From Burkholderia cenocepacia (GTDB lineage Bacteria; Pseudomonadota; Gammaproteobacteria; Burkholderiales; Burkholderiaceae), in contig NZ_CP060040.1 in NCBI RefSeq assembly GCF_014211915.1, forward strand, positions 434,001 through 498,000: a stretch of 64,000 bases of DNA. The letters run 5' to 3'. Made by a program: the position numbers and the translations under genes. Below the pieces are notes generated by a model. That model worked only from the letters and a program-made list of their open reading frames with translations, had not been told where the DNA came from and made no database searches. Shown one piece after another: positions 8,876 through 17,967 of this stretch. Position 1 is the first letter of the stretch; the number at the start of each line of letters is the position of its first letter.

Positions 8876-10123
8876 TTATCGCCGCGCGGGGGATCGCGGG
8901 AGGGCGCGGGCGCGCCGCAGGAGCACGAGCAGTGCGGTCGCCGTGACGGCAGGCCCGATCTGCGGCAGCGTCAGCCACGGATTCAGAAACTCGTACATCG
9001 GCAGCGCCCACATGACGGCGACGACGCACTGCTCGCCGCGCCGCCAGCCGTACTGTGCGCCGATGGCGATCATGCAAGCGATCGGGATGCACAGCCACGA
9101 CAGTTCGTAGTGCCAGACATACGGATTGGCGGCCAGCGTCGCGACGACCAGTACCGCACCGCGCAACCGTGCGTCCCGGCTGCGGCGCCAGACGAAACAC
9201 GCTGCCGCGAGCGCGATCGCCGCGATGACGGCCTGGCCGGCGTACGCGAGGGCGGGCGACAGGCCGGCAAGCCGAAACGCCGCGAACGGCGTCGGCGACG
9301 CGAACCAGAACGGCACGCCATGCTCGATGATCAGCGAACGCAGCGCGCCGGCGTTTTGCAGGAACAGGCGCAGCGGTTCCATGCCGCCCGCCGCGATTCC
9401 CAGTGCGGTGATCGCGGTCGCCCATGCCGCGGCCCACGCGAACGCGCGCCACGCACGCGCGGCAATCAGCACGAACGGGAACAGCAGGGCCAGTTGCGGC
9501 TTGACCGACAGGAGTCCGATACAGAGGCCGGCCAGCAGCGGCCGCCGGTCGACGAAATACACCGCGAGCGCCGCGCACGCCGCGGTCAGCGTCGCGTTCT
9601 GTCCGTACATCGCAGTGACGAACACGCCCGGGCAGGCGAGCAGCGCGAGCCAGCCGATGCGCGTCGCGCCGGGCACCGCGCCGAACCCCGACACGCGCCA
9701 CACCGCGAGGCCGAGCAGCACGATGCCGAGTACGACGAACACCGGATAGCTGATCGCGTAGGGCAGCAGCGCGAGCGGTGTCACCGCGAGCAGATACGAC
9801 GGCGGGTACAGCCACGGCAGGAACGCATGGCGGCCGGCCAACGGGAACAGCGTGGCGAGTTCGCGCGAGAACGCGGGGATGTCGTAGGCCAGCCACGGCG
9901 AGCCGTGGAGCATCAGATGGGACGCGGACCAGAACACCATGTACCCCGAGCCGGGGCGAAACGTGCCGGGGTCGGTCGAGTGAAAGCCGACCCAGAGCAG
10001 TATCGCGCCCAGCAGCGCACCGATCACCAGCATGACCGCGCTGTAAAGCGCGATGCGTCCGGGCGTGAGCCAGGGGCGGATGGTGCGTTCGTCGCGCCGT
10101 ATCGACGAGCCGGAAATATCCAT
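8876..10123 (-). CDS. Polytopic membrane protein, probable GT87-type (DUF2029) glycosyltransferase
   Basis: A 415-residue protein with about ten or more hydrophobic helices. The pattern is that of DUF2029/GT87 polyprenol-phosphate-sugar-dependent transferases: a long first extracytoplasmic loop with FWSASHLMLHG and PWLYPPSYL, and later GLLSVKPQLALLFP, a hallmark of the family. It starts 7 bp downstream of the GtrB-like gene, so the two are co-transcribed. A reasonable model is that GtrB charges undecaprenyl phosphate with a sugar and this protein transfers it to an acceptor outside the membrane. The acceptor is unknown and a plain hypothetical membrane protein cannot be excluded. Confidence 0.65.
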   Translation of the reverse strand: MDISGSSIRRDERTIRPWLTPGRIALYSAVMLVIGALLGAILLWVGFHSTDPGTFRPGSGYMVFWSASHLMLHGSPWLAYDIPAFSRELATLFPLAGRHAFLPWLYPPSYLLAVTPLALLPYAISYPVFVVLGIVLLGLAVWRVSGFGAVPGATRIGWLALLACPGVFVTAMYGQNATLTAACAALAVYFVDRRPLLAGLCIGLLSVKPQLALLFPFVLIAARAWRAFAWAAAWATAITALGIAAGGMEPLRLFLQNAGALRSLIIEHGVPFWFASPTPFAAFRLAGLSPALAYAGQAVIAAIALAAACFVWRRSRDARLRGAVLVVATLAANPYVWHYELSWLCIPIACMIAIGAQYGWRRGEQCVVAVMWALPMYEFLNPWLTLPQIGPAVTATALLVLLRRARALPRSPARR

Positions 10124-10129
10124 GCGGTG

Positions 10130-11224
10130 CTACTTGACCGACAGATTGCGCGACGCCTGCGCGCCCGCCACGACCGTCTGCCGGCGCCGGGCCGTCGCGA
10201 TGCGCCGGACCGGAAACTGCAGCAGTTTCGAGCCGTCCGCTGGCGCGTGCCGCGCGGGCTGCTGGCCGGCCTGCGCATCGGCCCGGTAGCGGCGCCGCAC
10301 GAGGTAGACCGGGCGCTGCTTCGATTCGTGATAGATGCGGCCGAGGTATTCGCCGATCACGCCGATGCCGATCAACTGGATGCCGCCGACGAACAGCATG
10401 ACGGAGATCAGCGACGCGTAGCCGTGCACCGGGTTGCCGAACAGCAGCGTGCGCATCACGATGTACGCGCCGTAGACGAACGACAGCGCGGCGAACGCGA
10501 GGCCGATGTAGGTCCACACGCGCAACGGCACCGTGCTGAAGCTCGTGATGCCCTCGAGCGCGAAGTTCCAGCGCCGCCATCCGGAGAATTTCGAGCGGCC
10601 GCCGCTGCGCGCCGCGCGCGTGTATTCGATGATCTCGGTGCGGTAGCCGACCCATGCGAACAGGCCTTTCATGAAACGGCGCCGTTCGGGCAGTGCCCGC
10701 AACGCATCGACGACCTGGCGATCCATCAGCCGGAAATCGCCGACGTTCTCCGGCATCTCGACCTCGGAGAGCTGGTTGTGCACGCGGTAGTAGAGCGCGG
10801 CGGCCACGCGCTGCATCAGCGGATCGCACCGGCGGTCGGTGCGCTTCGCGGCGACGACTTCGGCGCCCGCGTGCCAGCGTTCGAGCATCGCGGGGATCAG
10901 GGCCGGCGGGTCCTGCAGGTCGGCGTCGATCAGGATCACGGCCGCGCCGGCCGCTTCGTCGATGCCGGCCGTGAGCGCGGCTTCCTTGCCGAAGCGCCGC
11001 GTGAGATCGACGATGCGCACGCGCGAATCGGCGACCGCAATGTCGATCAGCTTGTCGAGCGTGCCGTCGCGGCTGCCGTCGTTCACGCAAACGATTTCGA
11101 AGCGAGCGGTGCCGATCGCTTCCAGTATCGGAACGGTGGTCGCGAAGAACGCATCGATCGCTTCTGCTTCGTCGTGAAACGGCACGACGAGCGATACCAA
11201 CGGCTTCAGGGTGTGCCTGGACAT
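10130..11224 (-). CDS. GtrB/DPM1-like family 2 glycosyltransferase
   Basis: A 364-residue membrane-anchored GT2 enzyme. The N-terminal half is a GT-A fold (SLVVPFHDEAEAI, CVNDGSRDGT and the metal-binding DADLQDPP). Two transmembrane helices follow at about residues 235-300, with the GtrB-type GIGVIGEYLGRIY just after. Such enzymes transfer glucose or another sugar to undecaprenyl phosphate. A basic C-terminal tail of about 50 residues extends beyond the usual family end. No GtrA-type flippase gene is adjacent; the downstream GT87-like gene may supply the transfer step. Confidence 0.82.
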   Translation of the reverse strand: MSRHTLKPLVSLVVPFHDEAEAIDAFFATTVPILEAIGTARFEIVCVNDGSRDGTLDKLIDIAVADSRVRIVDLTRRFGKEAALTAGIDEAAGAAVILIDADLQDPPALIPAMLERWHAGAEVVAAKRTDRRCDPLMQRVAAALYYRVHNQLSEVEMPENVGDFRLMDRQVVDALRALPERRRFMKGLFAWVGYRTEIIEYTRAARSGGRSKFSGWRRWNFALEGITSFSTVPLRVWTYIGLAFAALSFVYGAYIVMRTLLFGNPVHGYASLISVMLFVGGIQLIGIGVIGEYLGRIYHESKQRPVYLVRRRYRADAQAGQQPARHAPADGSKLLQFPVRRIATARRRQTVVAGAQASRNLSVK

Positions 11225-11530
11225 ACGTCCCCCGTGAGATCCGGTCTGCGCCGCATCGTCTGGTCCTGTCGTCGCCGGGTGTGCGAAAACGGGTCCGGAT
11301 CGGCGCGCATGTTGTGTTTGTAATGGCCGCGGCTGCCTGCCGCGAGCCGGGCGGCGAGCCGTCAGATCATTCTACGCACGAATGACACACAGGTGACAGC
11401 GCGCCCGGGTTTGTTCGGGGGCGGGTTTCCGCGATGCAGCGGCTCGCCGGGGAGCGCTGCGGCGCCGGTTACGCGTGCATCCGCAACGGTTGTTAGCATG
11501 TCGTCGGTAATGACGATGACGGAGACGGTC
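11225..11530. other. Intergenic region between divergent GtrB-like and DUF2591 genes
   Basis: About 306 bp separating two divergent genes. It should hold both promoters, but I see no clear -35/-10 pair, dyad or coding sequence. The less GC-rich stretches are around 11310-11330 and 11365-11395. Confidence 0.4.
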
Positions 11531-11905
11531 ATGCAAGTCCAGGATCTGACAGGCGCGCGGCTGGATTACTGGGTCGCGATCGCGGAAGGCCACGAGGCGC
11601 CGCGTGCCGACGCGTCCGGATGCACGTCGATTCGCGCGGCGGGCGGCGTGCCGACGCCGTTCGCGCCGTCGTCGTCCTGGGCGGACGGCGGCCCGATCGT
11701 CGAGCGGCTGCCGTTCGCCGCGTTCGAGCGCGAGGGCGGGCGGGGCGCCTGGCGTGCGGTGCTGCACCGCGCCGTACCGGCCGCGGGCGAGCGCTGCACG
11801 TTCAACCACGCGGGGCCGACGTTGCTGGTCGCCGCGATGCGCACGCTCGTCGCGTCGACCTTTGGCGACGACGTGCCGGATCTCGATATGACGCGGCCGC
11901 GCTGA
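11531..11905 (+). CDS. NinX-like (DUF2591) protein
   Basis: A 124-residue soluble protein resembling the DUF2591 family named after lambdoid phage NinX: an N-terminal [15 protein letters not shown], then [17 protein letters not shown] and a C-terminal [13 protein letters not shown]. Function is unknown. The ATG at 11531 has GGAG six bases upstream; three earlier in-frame ATGs lack one. No other phage gene is nearby, and such genes are widespread on Burkholderia chromosomes, so it is probably a domesticated single gene and not prophage. Confidence 0.7.
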   Translation: MQVQDLTGARLDYWVAIAEGHEAPRADASGCTSIRAAGGVPTPFAPSSSWADGGPIVERLPFAAFEREGGRGAWRAVLHRAVPAAGERCTFNHAGPTLLVAAMRTLVASTFGDDVPDLDMTRPR

Positions 11906-11933
11906 ACGCGCCCCGCGCCCCGCCTGGCCCCGC

Positions 11934-12920
11934 TCAGGCCGACACGTCCCGGATGGCGATCGACGCGACGTCGACGCGGCGCGGCAGGATCGCATCCGCG
12001 GCCGCGCGATCGGCGACACGCTGCAGCACGTCGATGTCGGCGCCGCTGAGGCTGCGCTGCGCGAGCGCGGCCCGGCGCGCGATGTCGGTGGCCGCGTCGG
12101 GCGGCAGGCGCGTGAGCGACGCATAGACGCTCGCGTAGTCGGACGGGTGCGCGAGTGCCCATTGACCGGCGCGGGCGAGCCGCGCGAGCACGTCCGCGAG
12201 CGCCGCGCGCTTGCCGCGATCGTCGAGCGTTTCGACCGGCGACGTCAGGAACGCAAGCCCCGAATTGATGCCGCTGCCGTCGCGGACGATGCGCGCGCCG
12301 CGTCGCACCGCATGCCCGTAGTACGGATCGAAGGTGGCCCAGATGCCGATCCGCTTCGCCTCGAATGCGGCGAACGCGTCGACCGGCAGCACGAAGCGCA
12401 CGTCGACGTCGCGCGGTGCGAGCCCGTGTTCGCGCAGCGCGCCGTACAACTGATACTGCGAGATGCTGCCGCGCGCCGACGACACGACGACGGTTTGTCC
12501 TTTCAGGTCGGCCACCGTGCGGACCGGCGAGTCCGGCTGCACGACGATGCCGAGCGACGCCGGCGAGCCGACGCGCGTCGCGACGATCCGCAACGACGGA
12601 TCGCCGAGTGCGGCCGTCAGCACGGGCAGGTCGCCGGCCGGTGCGAGATCGATCGCGCCCGCGCGCTGCGCTTCGAACAGCGGCGCGGCGCCCTGGAAGT
12701 TGGCCCAGCGGAACCGGTACGGCGCGCCGTCGAGCACGCGTGCCGCTTCGGCCAGCGCCCGCAGGCCGCCGGCCTGGTCGCCGAGGACGAGCGTGACGCC
12801 CGACAGGTCGGTGCCGGCCGCGCGGGCGGGCAGTGCGAGGCCGCCGGCGAGCGGCGCGGCGGCGAGCGCGGCAAGGCGCTGCAGCGCGCGGCGGCGCGCG
12901 GGGGCGGAAGAGTGGGTCAT
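11934..12920 (-). CDS. Orphan ABC substrate-binding protein, SsuA/NMT1-like
   Basis: A 328-residue exported protein. The N terminus has RRR followed by a hydrophobic stretch ending in PARA, a possible Tat or Sec signal. The body has the NMT1/SsuA layout: LVLGDQAGGLRALAEAA, IDLAPAGDLPVL and VADLKGQTVVVSSARGS. No transporter gene adjoins; both neighbours are unrelated. It may serve the sulfonate importer at 5103-8772 or one elsewhere. The ligand is unknown. It converges on the DUF2591 gene with 28 bp between the stops. Confidence 0.8.
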   Translation of the reverse strand: MTHSSAPARRRALQRLAALAAAPLAGGLALPARAAGTDLSGVTLVLGDQAGGLRALAEAARVLDGAPYRFRWANFQGAAPLFEAQRAGAIDLAPAGDLPVLTAALGDPSLRIVATRVGSPASLGIVVQPDSPVRTVADLKGQTVVVSSARGSISQYQLYGALREHGLAPRDVDVRFVLPVDAFAAFEAKRIGIWATFDPYYGHAVRRGARIVRDGSGINSGLAFLTSPVETLDDRGKRAALADVLARLARAGQWALAHPSDYASVYASLTRLPPDAATDIARRAALAQRSLSGADIDVLQRVADRAAADAILPRRVDVASIAIRDVSA

Positions 12921-13152
12921 CGGCGGCGTGTCCTCGGTGATCCGCGCGGGCCGCGCGGCTGCCGGGCAGATTACGGAATCGGTTTCCGGCCGACAAACAT
13001 CGAATCGTGAAATGCATATTCGCGCGGCGGCCGCCGGGGTGGCCGGTGTCGACCCGATGCTCGGGGCTGTCGTGTCGCTGTCGGGGCTGCTCGCACTCGC
13101 ACTCGAGCGGCACGCGCGACGCGGCCCGTCGCATCAACCCTTGTTCGATCCG

Positions 13153-13584
13153 TCAGCCTTCAAGCGCATCGCGATCGACCTGCGCGTCGTGCAGGTCGCG
13201 CGTGGCGTCGCGCAGCTTCGCCTGCTTGTCGGCGAGCTTGCGTTGCGCGTTGCTCAGCTTCCTTGCATCGCCTAGCGTTTCGGCTTCGTGGACGCGCGCC
13301 TGTGCGTGGCGGACTTCGTCTTCCGCGTTGCGCAGGTCGCGCGCCTTGTCGGCGAGCTTGCGTTCGGCGCGCGCGAGCTGGCCGGCATCCGTGCAGTTCG
13401 CCTGGATTCGTTCAAGCGCGGCTTGCTGACGCATCGCCTGTTGCGTGTTGCCGAACCGTTTCGCGTTGTCGATCTGCGTGTGCAGCGCGCGGATGCGCGT
13501 TGCGCAGTCCTGAGTGCCGGCGAATGCGCCGGTGCTCGCGAATAGCGCGACCGGGATGGCCAGCGCGATGAGTGTATGTTTCAT
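13153..13584 (-). CDS. DUF1090 periplasmic protein
   Basis: A 143-residue protein with a cleavable signal peptide (about 1-22, ending STGAFAG) and a highly charged helical remainder. Heptad-like repeats KLADKARDLRNAEDEV and KLADKQAKLRDATRDL suggest a coiled coil that has doubled internally. It resembles DUF1090 (YqjC-like) periplasmic proteins of unknown function, including two Cys in the N-terminal region (DCATR and QANCTDA). Monocistronic. Confidence 0.8.
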   Translation of the reverse strand: MKHTLIALAIPVALFASTGAFAGTQDCATRIRALHTQIDNAKRFGNTQQAMRQQAALERIQANCTDAGQLARAERKLADKARDLRNAEDEVRHAQARVHEAETLGDARKLSNAQRKLADKQAKLRDATRDLHDAQVDRDALEG

Positions 13585-13747
13585 GCGATTTCCTCGATTC
13601 GATCAAGCGGCCACGGGCGGTCGCGATACGACGCTCGGCGGCACGGGTTCGAGGCGTCATTCTGACGAGTCGGTGCGACGCGGGTAAATAGGACCGGTCT
13701 GACATGCAGCGGCCGAGCGGACCCTTCCGGCCCGGGTGCGGCGCCGG

Positions 13748-14932
13748 TCAGTGCGACTTGGCCGCGCCGCGATGGATGCGTGCCGCCTGCGCGACGCGCG
13801 CCGGATGCGACGCATGGCAATGAGTGGCCGGTCTGCGGCGCTTGCGCCGGGTGGGGTCGGGCGGATCGGTGCCAGCCACCGCGGTGTTCGTTGCGTCCGC
13901 ATCGGCCCCGGAAGCGGCAACGGCAGCGACCGCCGCGACCGCCGGCAACCTTGCCTCGGCGTCGAGCCATGCGCGCGTCGCGTCGGCGATCAGCCCGCGC
14001 AGCCACCGACCGCCTTCCGCGCACGATCCCGATTCGTTCCACGTCATCCGGTACGCGATGTCCGGCGGCTCGACCGGCAGCGCGACCGCGGCGAGCGGCA
14101 GCAGCTTCGCATAGTGCCGCGCGAGCCGGTACGTGGTGGTGAGGATCAGGTCGGTGCGCACCAGCGCATGCGCGGCGAGCTCGAAGTGCGGCAGCGTGAC
14201 GACGATGCGCCGTTGCAGGCCCACGCGTTCGAGTTGCCGGTCGATCGCGCCGGACGCTTCGAGCCACGACGGCGTCGGGCACAGCTGCGGCGCCGCCGCG
14301 AACCCGGCGGCCGTCATCGCGCCGCGCCGCGCGAGCGGGTGCGTCGCGCGCATCAGGCATACGACGCGGTCGTCGAACAGGTCGTCCTGGCGAAAGCGCG
14401 ACTGGCGCACGGGCCGGTTGTCGATCACGACGTCGAGGTCGCCGTCAGCCAGCGCGCGCTCGTCGTCGAACCCGTCGCCGAGCGGATGGAACACCAGTTG
14501 CGCGTGCGGCGCACGCTCGCGAAACAGCGCGACGAGCTTCGGCACGAACAGGACATTCAGGTAGTCGGGGCAGCCGATCCGGTAGGTGCGCACCGACGTG
14601 CGCGCGTCGAACGTCGGCTGCTGGATGCGGATGAAGTCGATCACGCGCAGCGCGTTGCGCAGCGGCTCGATCAACCGCGCGCCGAATTCGGTCGGCACCA
14701 TCCCGTAGCGGCTGCGTACCAGCAGCGGATCGCCGAGCAGCGTGCGCAGGCGCTTGAGCGCGGCGCTCGTCGCCGGCTGCGACATGTTCAGGCGCACGGC
14801 CGCACGCGACACGGTGCGCTCGGTCAGCAGCACGAGCAGGATGCGCATCAGCCGTGCATCGAGCACGTCGAGCGCGCCCGCGGCATCGAACGTGCCGCGG
14901 GGCAGGGCGGTTGGATCTAGCGGGGCCCGCAT
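13748..14932 (-). CDS. LysR-family transcriptional regulator with low-complexity C-terminal tail
   Basis: A 394-residue regulator, against about 300-330 usual for the family. The winged helix is at about residues 25-85 (RILLVLLTERTVSRAAVRLNMSQPATS...). The effector domain follows (YRIGCPDYLNVLFVP). The last roughly 80 residues are Ala/Val-rich and then Arg/His-rich and match no LysR domain. It lies 61 bp upstream of the racemase-like and NCS1 permease genes in the same direction downstream of them, so it may control them or be part of their transcript. The start at 14932 gives a normal leader before the DNA-binding domain. Confidence 0.85.
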   Translation of the reverse strand: MRAPLDPTALPRGTFDAAGALDVLDARLMRILLVLLTERTVSRAAVRLNMSQPATSAALKRLRTLLGDPLLVRSRYGMVPTEFGARLIEPLRNALRVIDFIRIQQPTFDARTSVRTYRIGCPDYLNVLFVPKLVALFRERAPHAQLVFHPLGDGFDDERALADGDLDVVIDNRPVRQSRFRQDDLFDDRVVCLMRATHPLARRGAMTAAGFAAAPQLCPTPSWLEASGAIDRQLERVGLQRRIVVTLPHFELAAHALVRTDLILTTTYRLARHYAKLLPLAAVALPVEPPDIAYRMTWNESGSCAEGGRWLRGLIADATRAWLDAEARLPAVAAVAAVAASGADADATNTAVAGTDPPDPTRRKRRRPATHCHASHPARVAQAARIHRGAAKSH

Positions 14933-14993
14933 GACGATACGCGTCCCGACGATACGAGGCGACCGCGCGATGCGGCCGCCGGCCGGCGACCCG

Positions 14994-15716
14994 TCATTTT
15001 GCGAACGGCCAGCCAACGATCCGCTTCGGGCGCGGCGGCGCGTACGTGCGGACCTTCGACGTCTTCAGCTTCAGGCGCACCAGCGATTCGGCGAGCACGA
15101 CCGCGGCCGATACGCCGTCGACGACCGGCACGCCGGTGCATTCCTCGATCTGCCGGTCGAGGCCGGCCATCCCGCCGCAGCCGAGGCAGATCACTTCCGC
15201 GTGATCGTCCTTCACCGCGCGCTGCGCCTGGCCGACGATCGATTCGATCGCGCGGGCCGGATTCTCCTCGAGTTCGAGCACCGCGAGGCCGCTCGCACGC
15301 ACCGACGCACAGCGCGCATCGAGCCCGGCGAGCTTCAGGCGATCCTCGATCAGCGGCACCGTGCGGTCGAGCGTCGTGACGACCGAGTAGCGATGGCCGA
15401 GCAGCATCGCGACGCTCGCGGCCGCTTCGGTGATGTCGACGACGGGCACCGTCAGCAGTTCCTGCAGCCCTTCGCGGCCATGCTCGCCATAGCCGGCCTG
15501 GATCACCGCATCGTACGGTTCGTCGTAGCTCAACACGCGATCCATTACGGCGATCGCCGCGAGGTAGCTCTCGAAGTTGCCTTCGACCGACTCTGCGCCG
15601 AAGCGCGGCGTCAGCCCGACGATCTCCGTGCCCGGCGATGCGGCGGCCTGCGCCTGCGCGGCGATCGCGTCGGTGATCGACTCGGTGGTGTTGACGTTGA
15701 CTACCAGGATTCTCAT
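14994..15716 (-). CDS. Asp/Glu/hydantoin racemase superfamily protein lacking the first catalytic Cys
   Basis: A 240-residue protein starting MRILVVNVNTTESIT, as hydantoin and allantoin racemases do, with LTTLDRTVPLIEDRL and the second catalytic cysteine in CLGCGGM (C180). The first cysteine, normally in an ACFGDPG-type motif, is replaced: the matching segment reads AGYGEHG, with Gly at residue 75. Two-base racemisation needs both cysteines; arylmalonate decarboxylase in this superfamily has one Cys and a Gly at this place. The reaction is therefore uncertain: decarboxylase- or isomerase-like chemistry is possible. It lies 23 bp downstream of an NCS1 permease gene, which suggests a hydantoin-, pyrimidine- or allantoin-like substrate. 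Confidence 0.82.
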   Translation of the reverse strand: MRILVVNVNTTESITDAIAAQAQAAASPGTEIVGLTPRFGAESVEGNFESYLAAIAVMDRVLSYDEPYDAVIQAGYGEHGREGLQELLTVPVVDITEAAASVAMLLGHRYSVVTTLDRTVPLIEDRLKLAGLDARCASVRASGLAVLELEENPARAIESIVGQAQRAVKDDHAEVICLGCGGMAGLDRQIEECTGVPVVDGVSAAVVLAESLVRLKLKTSKVRTYAPPRPKRIVGWPFAK

Positions 15717-15739
15717 CGGCGACTCCGTATGCGTGTGTG

Positions 15740-17272
15740 TCAGTGTCGCGCGCAGGCGACCGCGATGTGCTCGCCCGAGCGCGCTTCGTAGATCCGTTTG
15801 CGATCGGCCAGCAGCCAGTACACGCTGCCCGCGATCGCCGCGCCGAGCAGCCACGAGAACGGCGTCATCGCGCTGAAGGCCGGCACGACGGCGAGCGTGA
15901 TCGAGATCAGCGCGGACGGCACGAGTGCCGCGAGCGCCTTGCGGTTGACGCCGCGCGTGTAGAAGTAGGCGCCGCTCGGCGCTTCGGTGTAGAGATCGGG
16001 CACGTTCACGCGCTGCTTGCGCACGAGCCAGTAGTCGACCGTGATGATCCCGTACAGCGGGCCGAGCAGCGCGCCGAGGCCGGACAGGAAATAGACGATC
16101 ACGATCGGGCTGTTGTACAGGTTCCACGGCAGGATCAGCACGGCGATCGTCGCGCTGATCAGGCCCGCGCGGCGGAACGACAGGCGATGCGGCGCGAGGC
16201 TCGTCAGCACGAAGGCCGGCGCGACGAAGTTCGCCATGATGTTCACGGCCACCGTCACGATCAGGAAGGCGAGGCAGCCGAGCACGAGGAACAGCTTGTT
16301 CGGCACCGTCGCGATGATTTCCGTCGGGCTGTGGATGATGTGGCCGTTCAGCTTGAACTGCGCGCCGGCGAGCACGAAGCTGATCGTCGCGAATACGAGG
16401 ATGTTGACCGGCAGCCCCCAGAAGTTGCCGACGCGCACCGTCTTCGGGCTCGGCGACGAGCGGGCGAAATCGCAGAAGTTGAGCACCAGCGTGCCGTAGA
16501 TCGCGAGCCACAGCGAGCCGCCCGCGAAGATTTCCGTCCACATCTTCAGGCCGGTCATCGGCTTGCCGATCGACATCGCGAGGTGGCCGCCGGTGCGGCT
16601 GAACATCCATGCGGCGAGCGACAGCGTCGTGACGAGGATCACCGGGCCGGCGAGCCCCTCGTACTTGCGGACCATTTCCATCCCGTACGTGAGGATGCCG
16701 ATCTGCACCAGCCAGATCGCGACGAACGTGATCCAGCCGAGCGTCGACAGCCCGAAGATCGCATTCTGGTCGAACGCGGCGAGGCCCGGCCAGATCGCGG
16801 TGAGCAGCACGCGCAGCACGACGGACGCGAGATAGGTCTGGATGCCGAACCATGCGATCGCGATCACCGCGCGGATCATCGCGGGCAGCATCGCGCCGTA
16901 GATGCCGAAGCTCATCCGGCTGATCACCGGGAACGGCACGCCGGTTTTCTGGCCCATGTAGCCGGTGAGGTTCATGAAGCCGTACACGAGCACCGCGCCG
17001 ATCGCGAGCGACGCGAGCATCTGCCAGCCCGACAGGCCGAGCGCGAACAGCCCGATCGCGAACGAGTAGTTCGCGATGTTGTGCACGTCGTTGGTCCATA
17101 GCGCAAAGATGCTGTAGCGGCCCCAGGTCCGGCCTTCGGCCTGGGTCGGCGCGAGATCGGGGTTGTGCAGCCGCGGGCTCAGCGCGGGATCGCGGGCGGC
17201 CGGGTCGGTTCGATGCGATGCGTCGTCCGCGCCGAGCCCGAGGCCCGCGCGGTGAATGGCTTCCAGTTGCAC
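15740..17272 (-). CDS. NCS1-family permease (hydantoin/allantoin/nucleobase)
   Basis: A 510-residue transporter with about twelve hydrophobic helices. NCS1 landmarks include NPDLAPTQAEGRTWGRYSIF, FALWTNDVHNIANYSFA, and late GPLYGIITVDYWLVRKQ. The start is taken as GTG at 17272: an AAGGAG stands eight bases upstream of it, while the in-frame ATG at 17290 has that same ribosome-binding sequence inside its own coding region (codons 2-4). It heads an operon with the racemase-like gene (23-bp gap) and probably the LysR gene. Substrate is probably hydantoin, allantoin or a related ring. Confidence 0.88.
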   Translation of the reverse strand: MQLEAIHRAGLGLGADDASHRTDPAARDPALSPRLHNPDLAPTQAEGRTWGRYSIFALWTNDVHNIANYSFAIGLFALGLSGWQMLASLAIGAVLVYGFMNLTGYMGQKTGVPFPVISRMSFGIYGAMLPAMIRAVIAIAWFGIQTYLASVVLRVLLTAIWPGLAAFDQNAIFGLSTLGWITFVAIWLVQIGILTYGMEMVRKYEGLAGPVILVTTLSLAAWMFSRTGGHLAMSIGKPMTGLKMWTEIFAGGSLWLAIYGTLVLNFCDFARSSPSPKTVRVGNFWGLPVNILVFATISFVLAGAQFKLNGHIIHSPTEIIATVPNKLFLVLGCLAFLIVTVAVNIMANFVAPAFVLTSLAPHRLSFRRAGLISATIAVLILPWNLYNSPIVIVYFLSGLGALLGPLYGIITVDYWLVRKQRVNVPDLYTEAPSGAYFYTRGVNRKALAALVPSALISITLAVVPAFSAMTPFSWLLGAAIAGSVYWLLADRKRIYEARSGEHIAVACARH

Positions 17273-17524
17273 GCCGTTGTCTCCTTCCATGTGCGGGGCG
17301 CGAAACCGACCGCGTGTCGTACGCGGCGCGGGCCGGGCCCCGGTGGACGTTATGTCTCGGATTTGTTCGCGAGTATGGGCGGCGGCTACCACGATGGGAA
17401 ATTAAATATTCGGCTGGGCGTCATTTGAAAAATGAATGAATCGCGTCGGGCCGCGGCGGCGGGGGAACGGCATGCAAATTGCGAGTGAACGGGTTCCATC
17501 CACATCGACATCAGCGGAGGTGTC

Positions 17525-17773
17525 ATGCAGCGATATTCCATTCGTCACGTATCGCGAGCCGTCTTCGCCGGCATCCTGATCGCGGGCCTGGCGGCAGGCG
17601 CGGGTTGCCAGAAGAAGGGCGACAACGGCGCGGCCAGTTCAGATTCGAGCGCAGCGAGCGGCATGTCGGCCGCGCCTTCGACCGCACCGTCGGGCACGCC
17701 GAGCAGTGGGGCGGACGCCGGCGCGAGCCTGCCGGGCGCGGCCTCCGCGCCGAGCGGCGCGAGCAGCGGCTGA
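17525..17773 (+). CDS. Small Ser/Ala/Gly-rich putative lipoprotein
   Basis: An 82-residue protein. The N terminus is a signal sequence ending LAAGAGC, with Cys28 as a possible lipidation site, although Gly at -3 makes the lipobox weak. The mature part begins QKKGDNG and is a low-complexity Ser/Ala/Gly/Pro tail. GGAGG lies four bases upstream of the ATG. No family assigned; such small lipoproteins are common in Burkholderia. Monocistronic. Confidence 0.65.
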   Translation: MQRYSIRHVSRAVFAGILIAGLAAGAGCQKKGDNGAASSDSSAASGMSAAPSTAPSGTPSSGADAGASLPGAASAPSGASSG

Positions 17774-17967
17774 CCGACGGCGGATAGCCGGGGCGGACGG
17801 TGCGTCAGCGCGCCGTTCGCCGCTGAGGTGCGGTGCCAACCGGCACGCGCGCCGGACGGCGTGCGCGCGGCCGTGCGCATGAAAGATTTGCAAGGACCGT
17901 TGTAGCGATTTCCGGCCCGGCGGCGACGGCGTGACGCCGGCGTCCGCCGGCCGGGCAAGGAGGTGCG

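Noticed and set aside
8204..11323. 1039-codon plus-strand open frame opposite the SsuA-like and glycosyltransferase genes
   Set aside because: The opposite strand encodes recognisable families throughout, and this translation is compositionally biased with no domain.
11531..11905. Prophage remnant suggested by the NinX-like gene
   Set aside because: No integrase, attachment repeat or other phage gene lies nearby, and codon use matches the neighbours.
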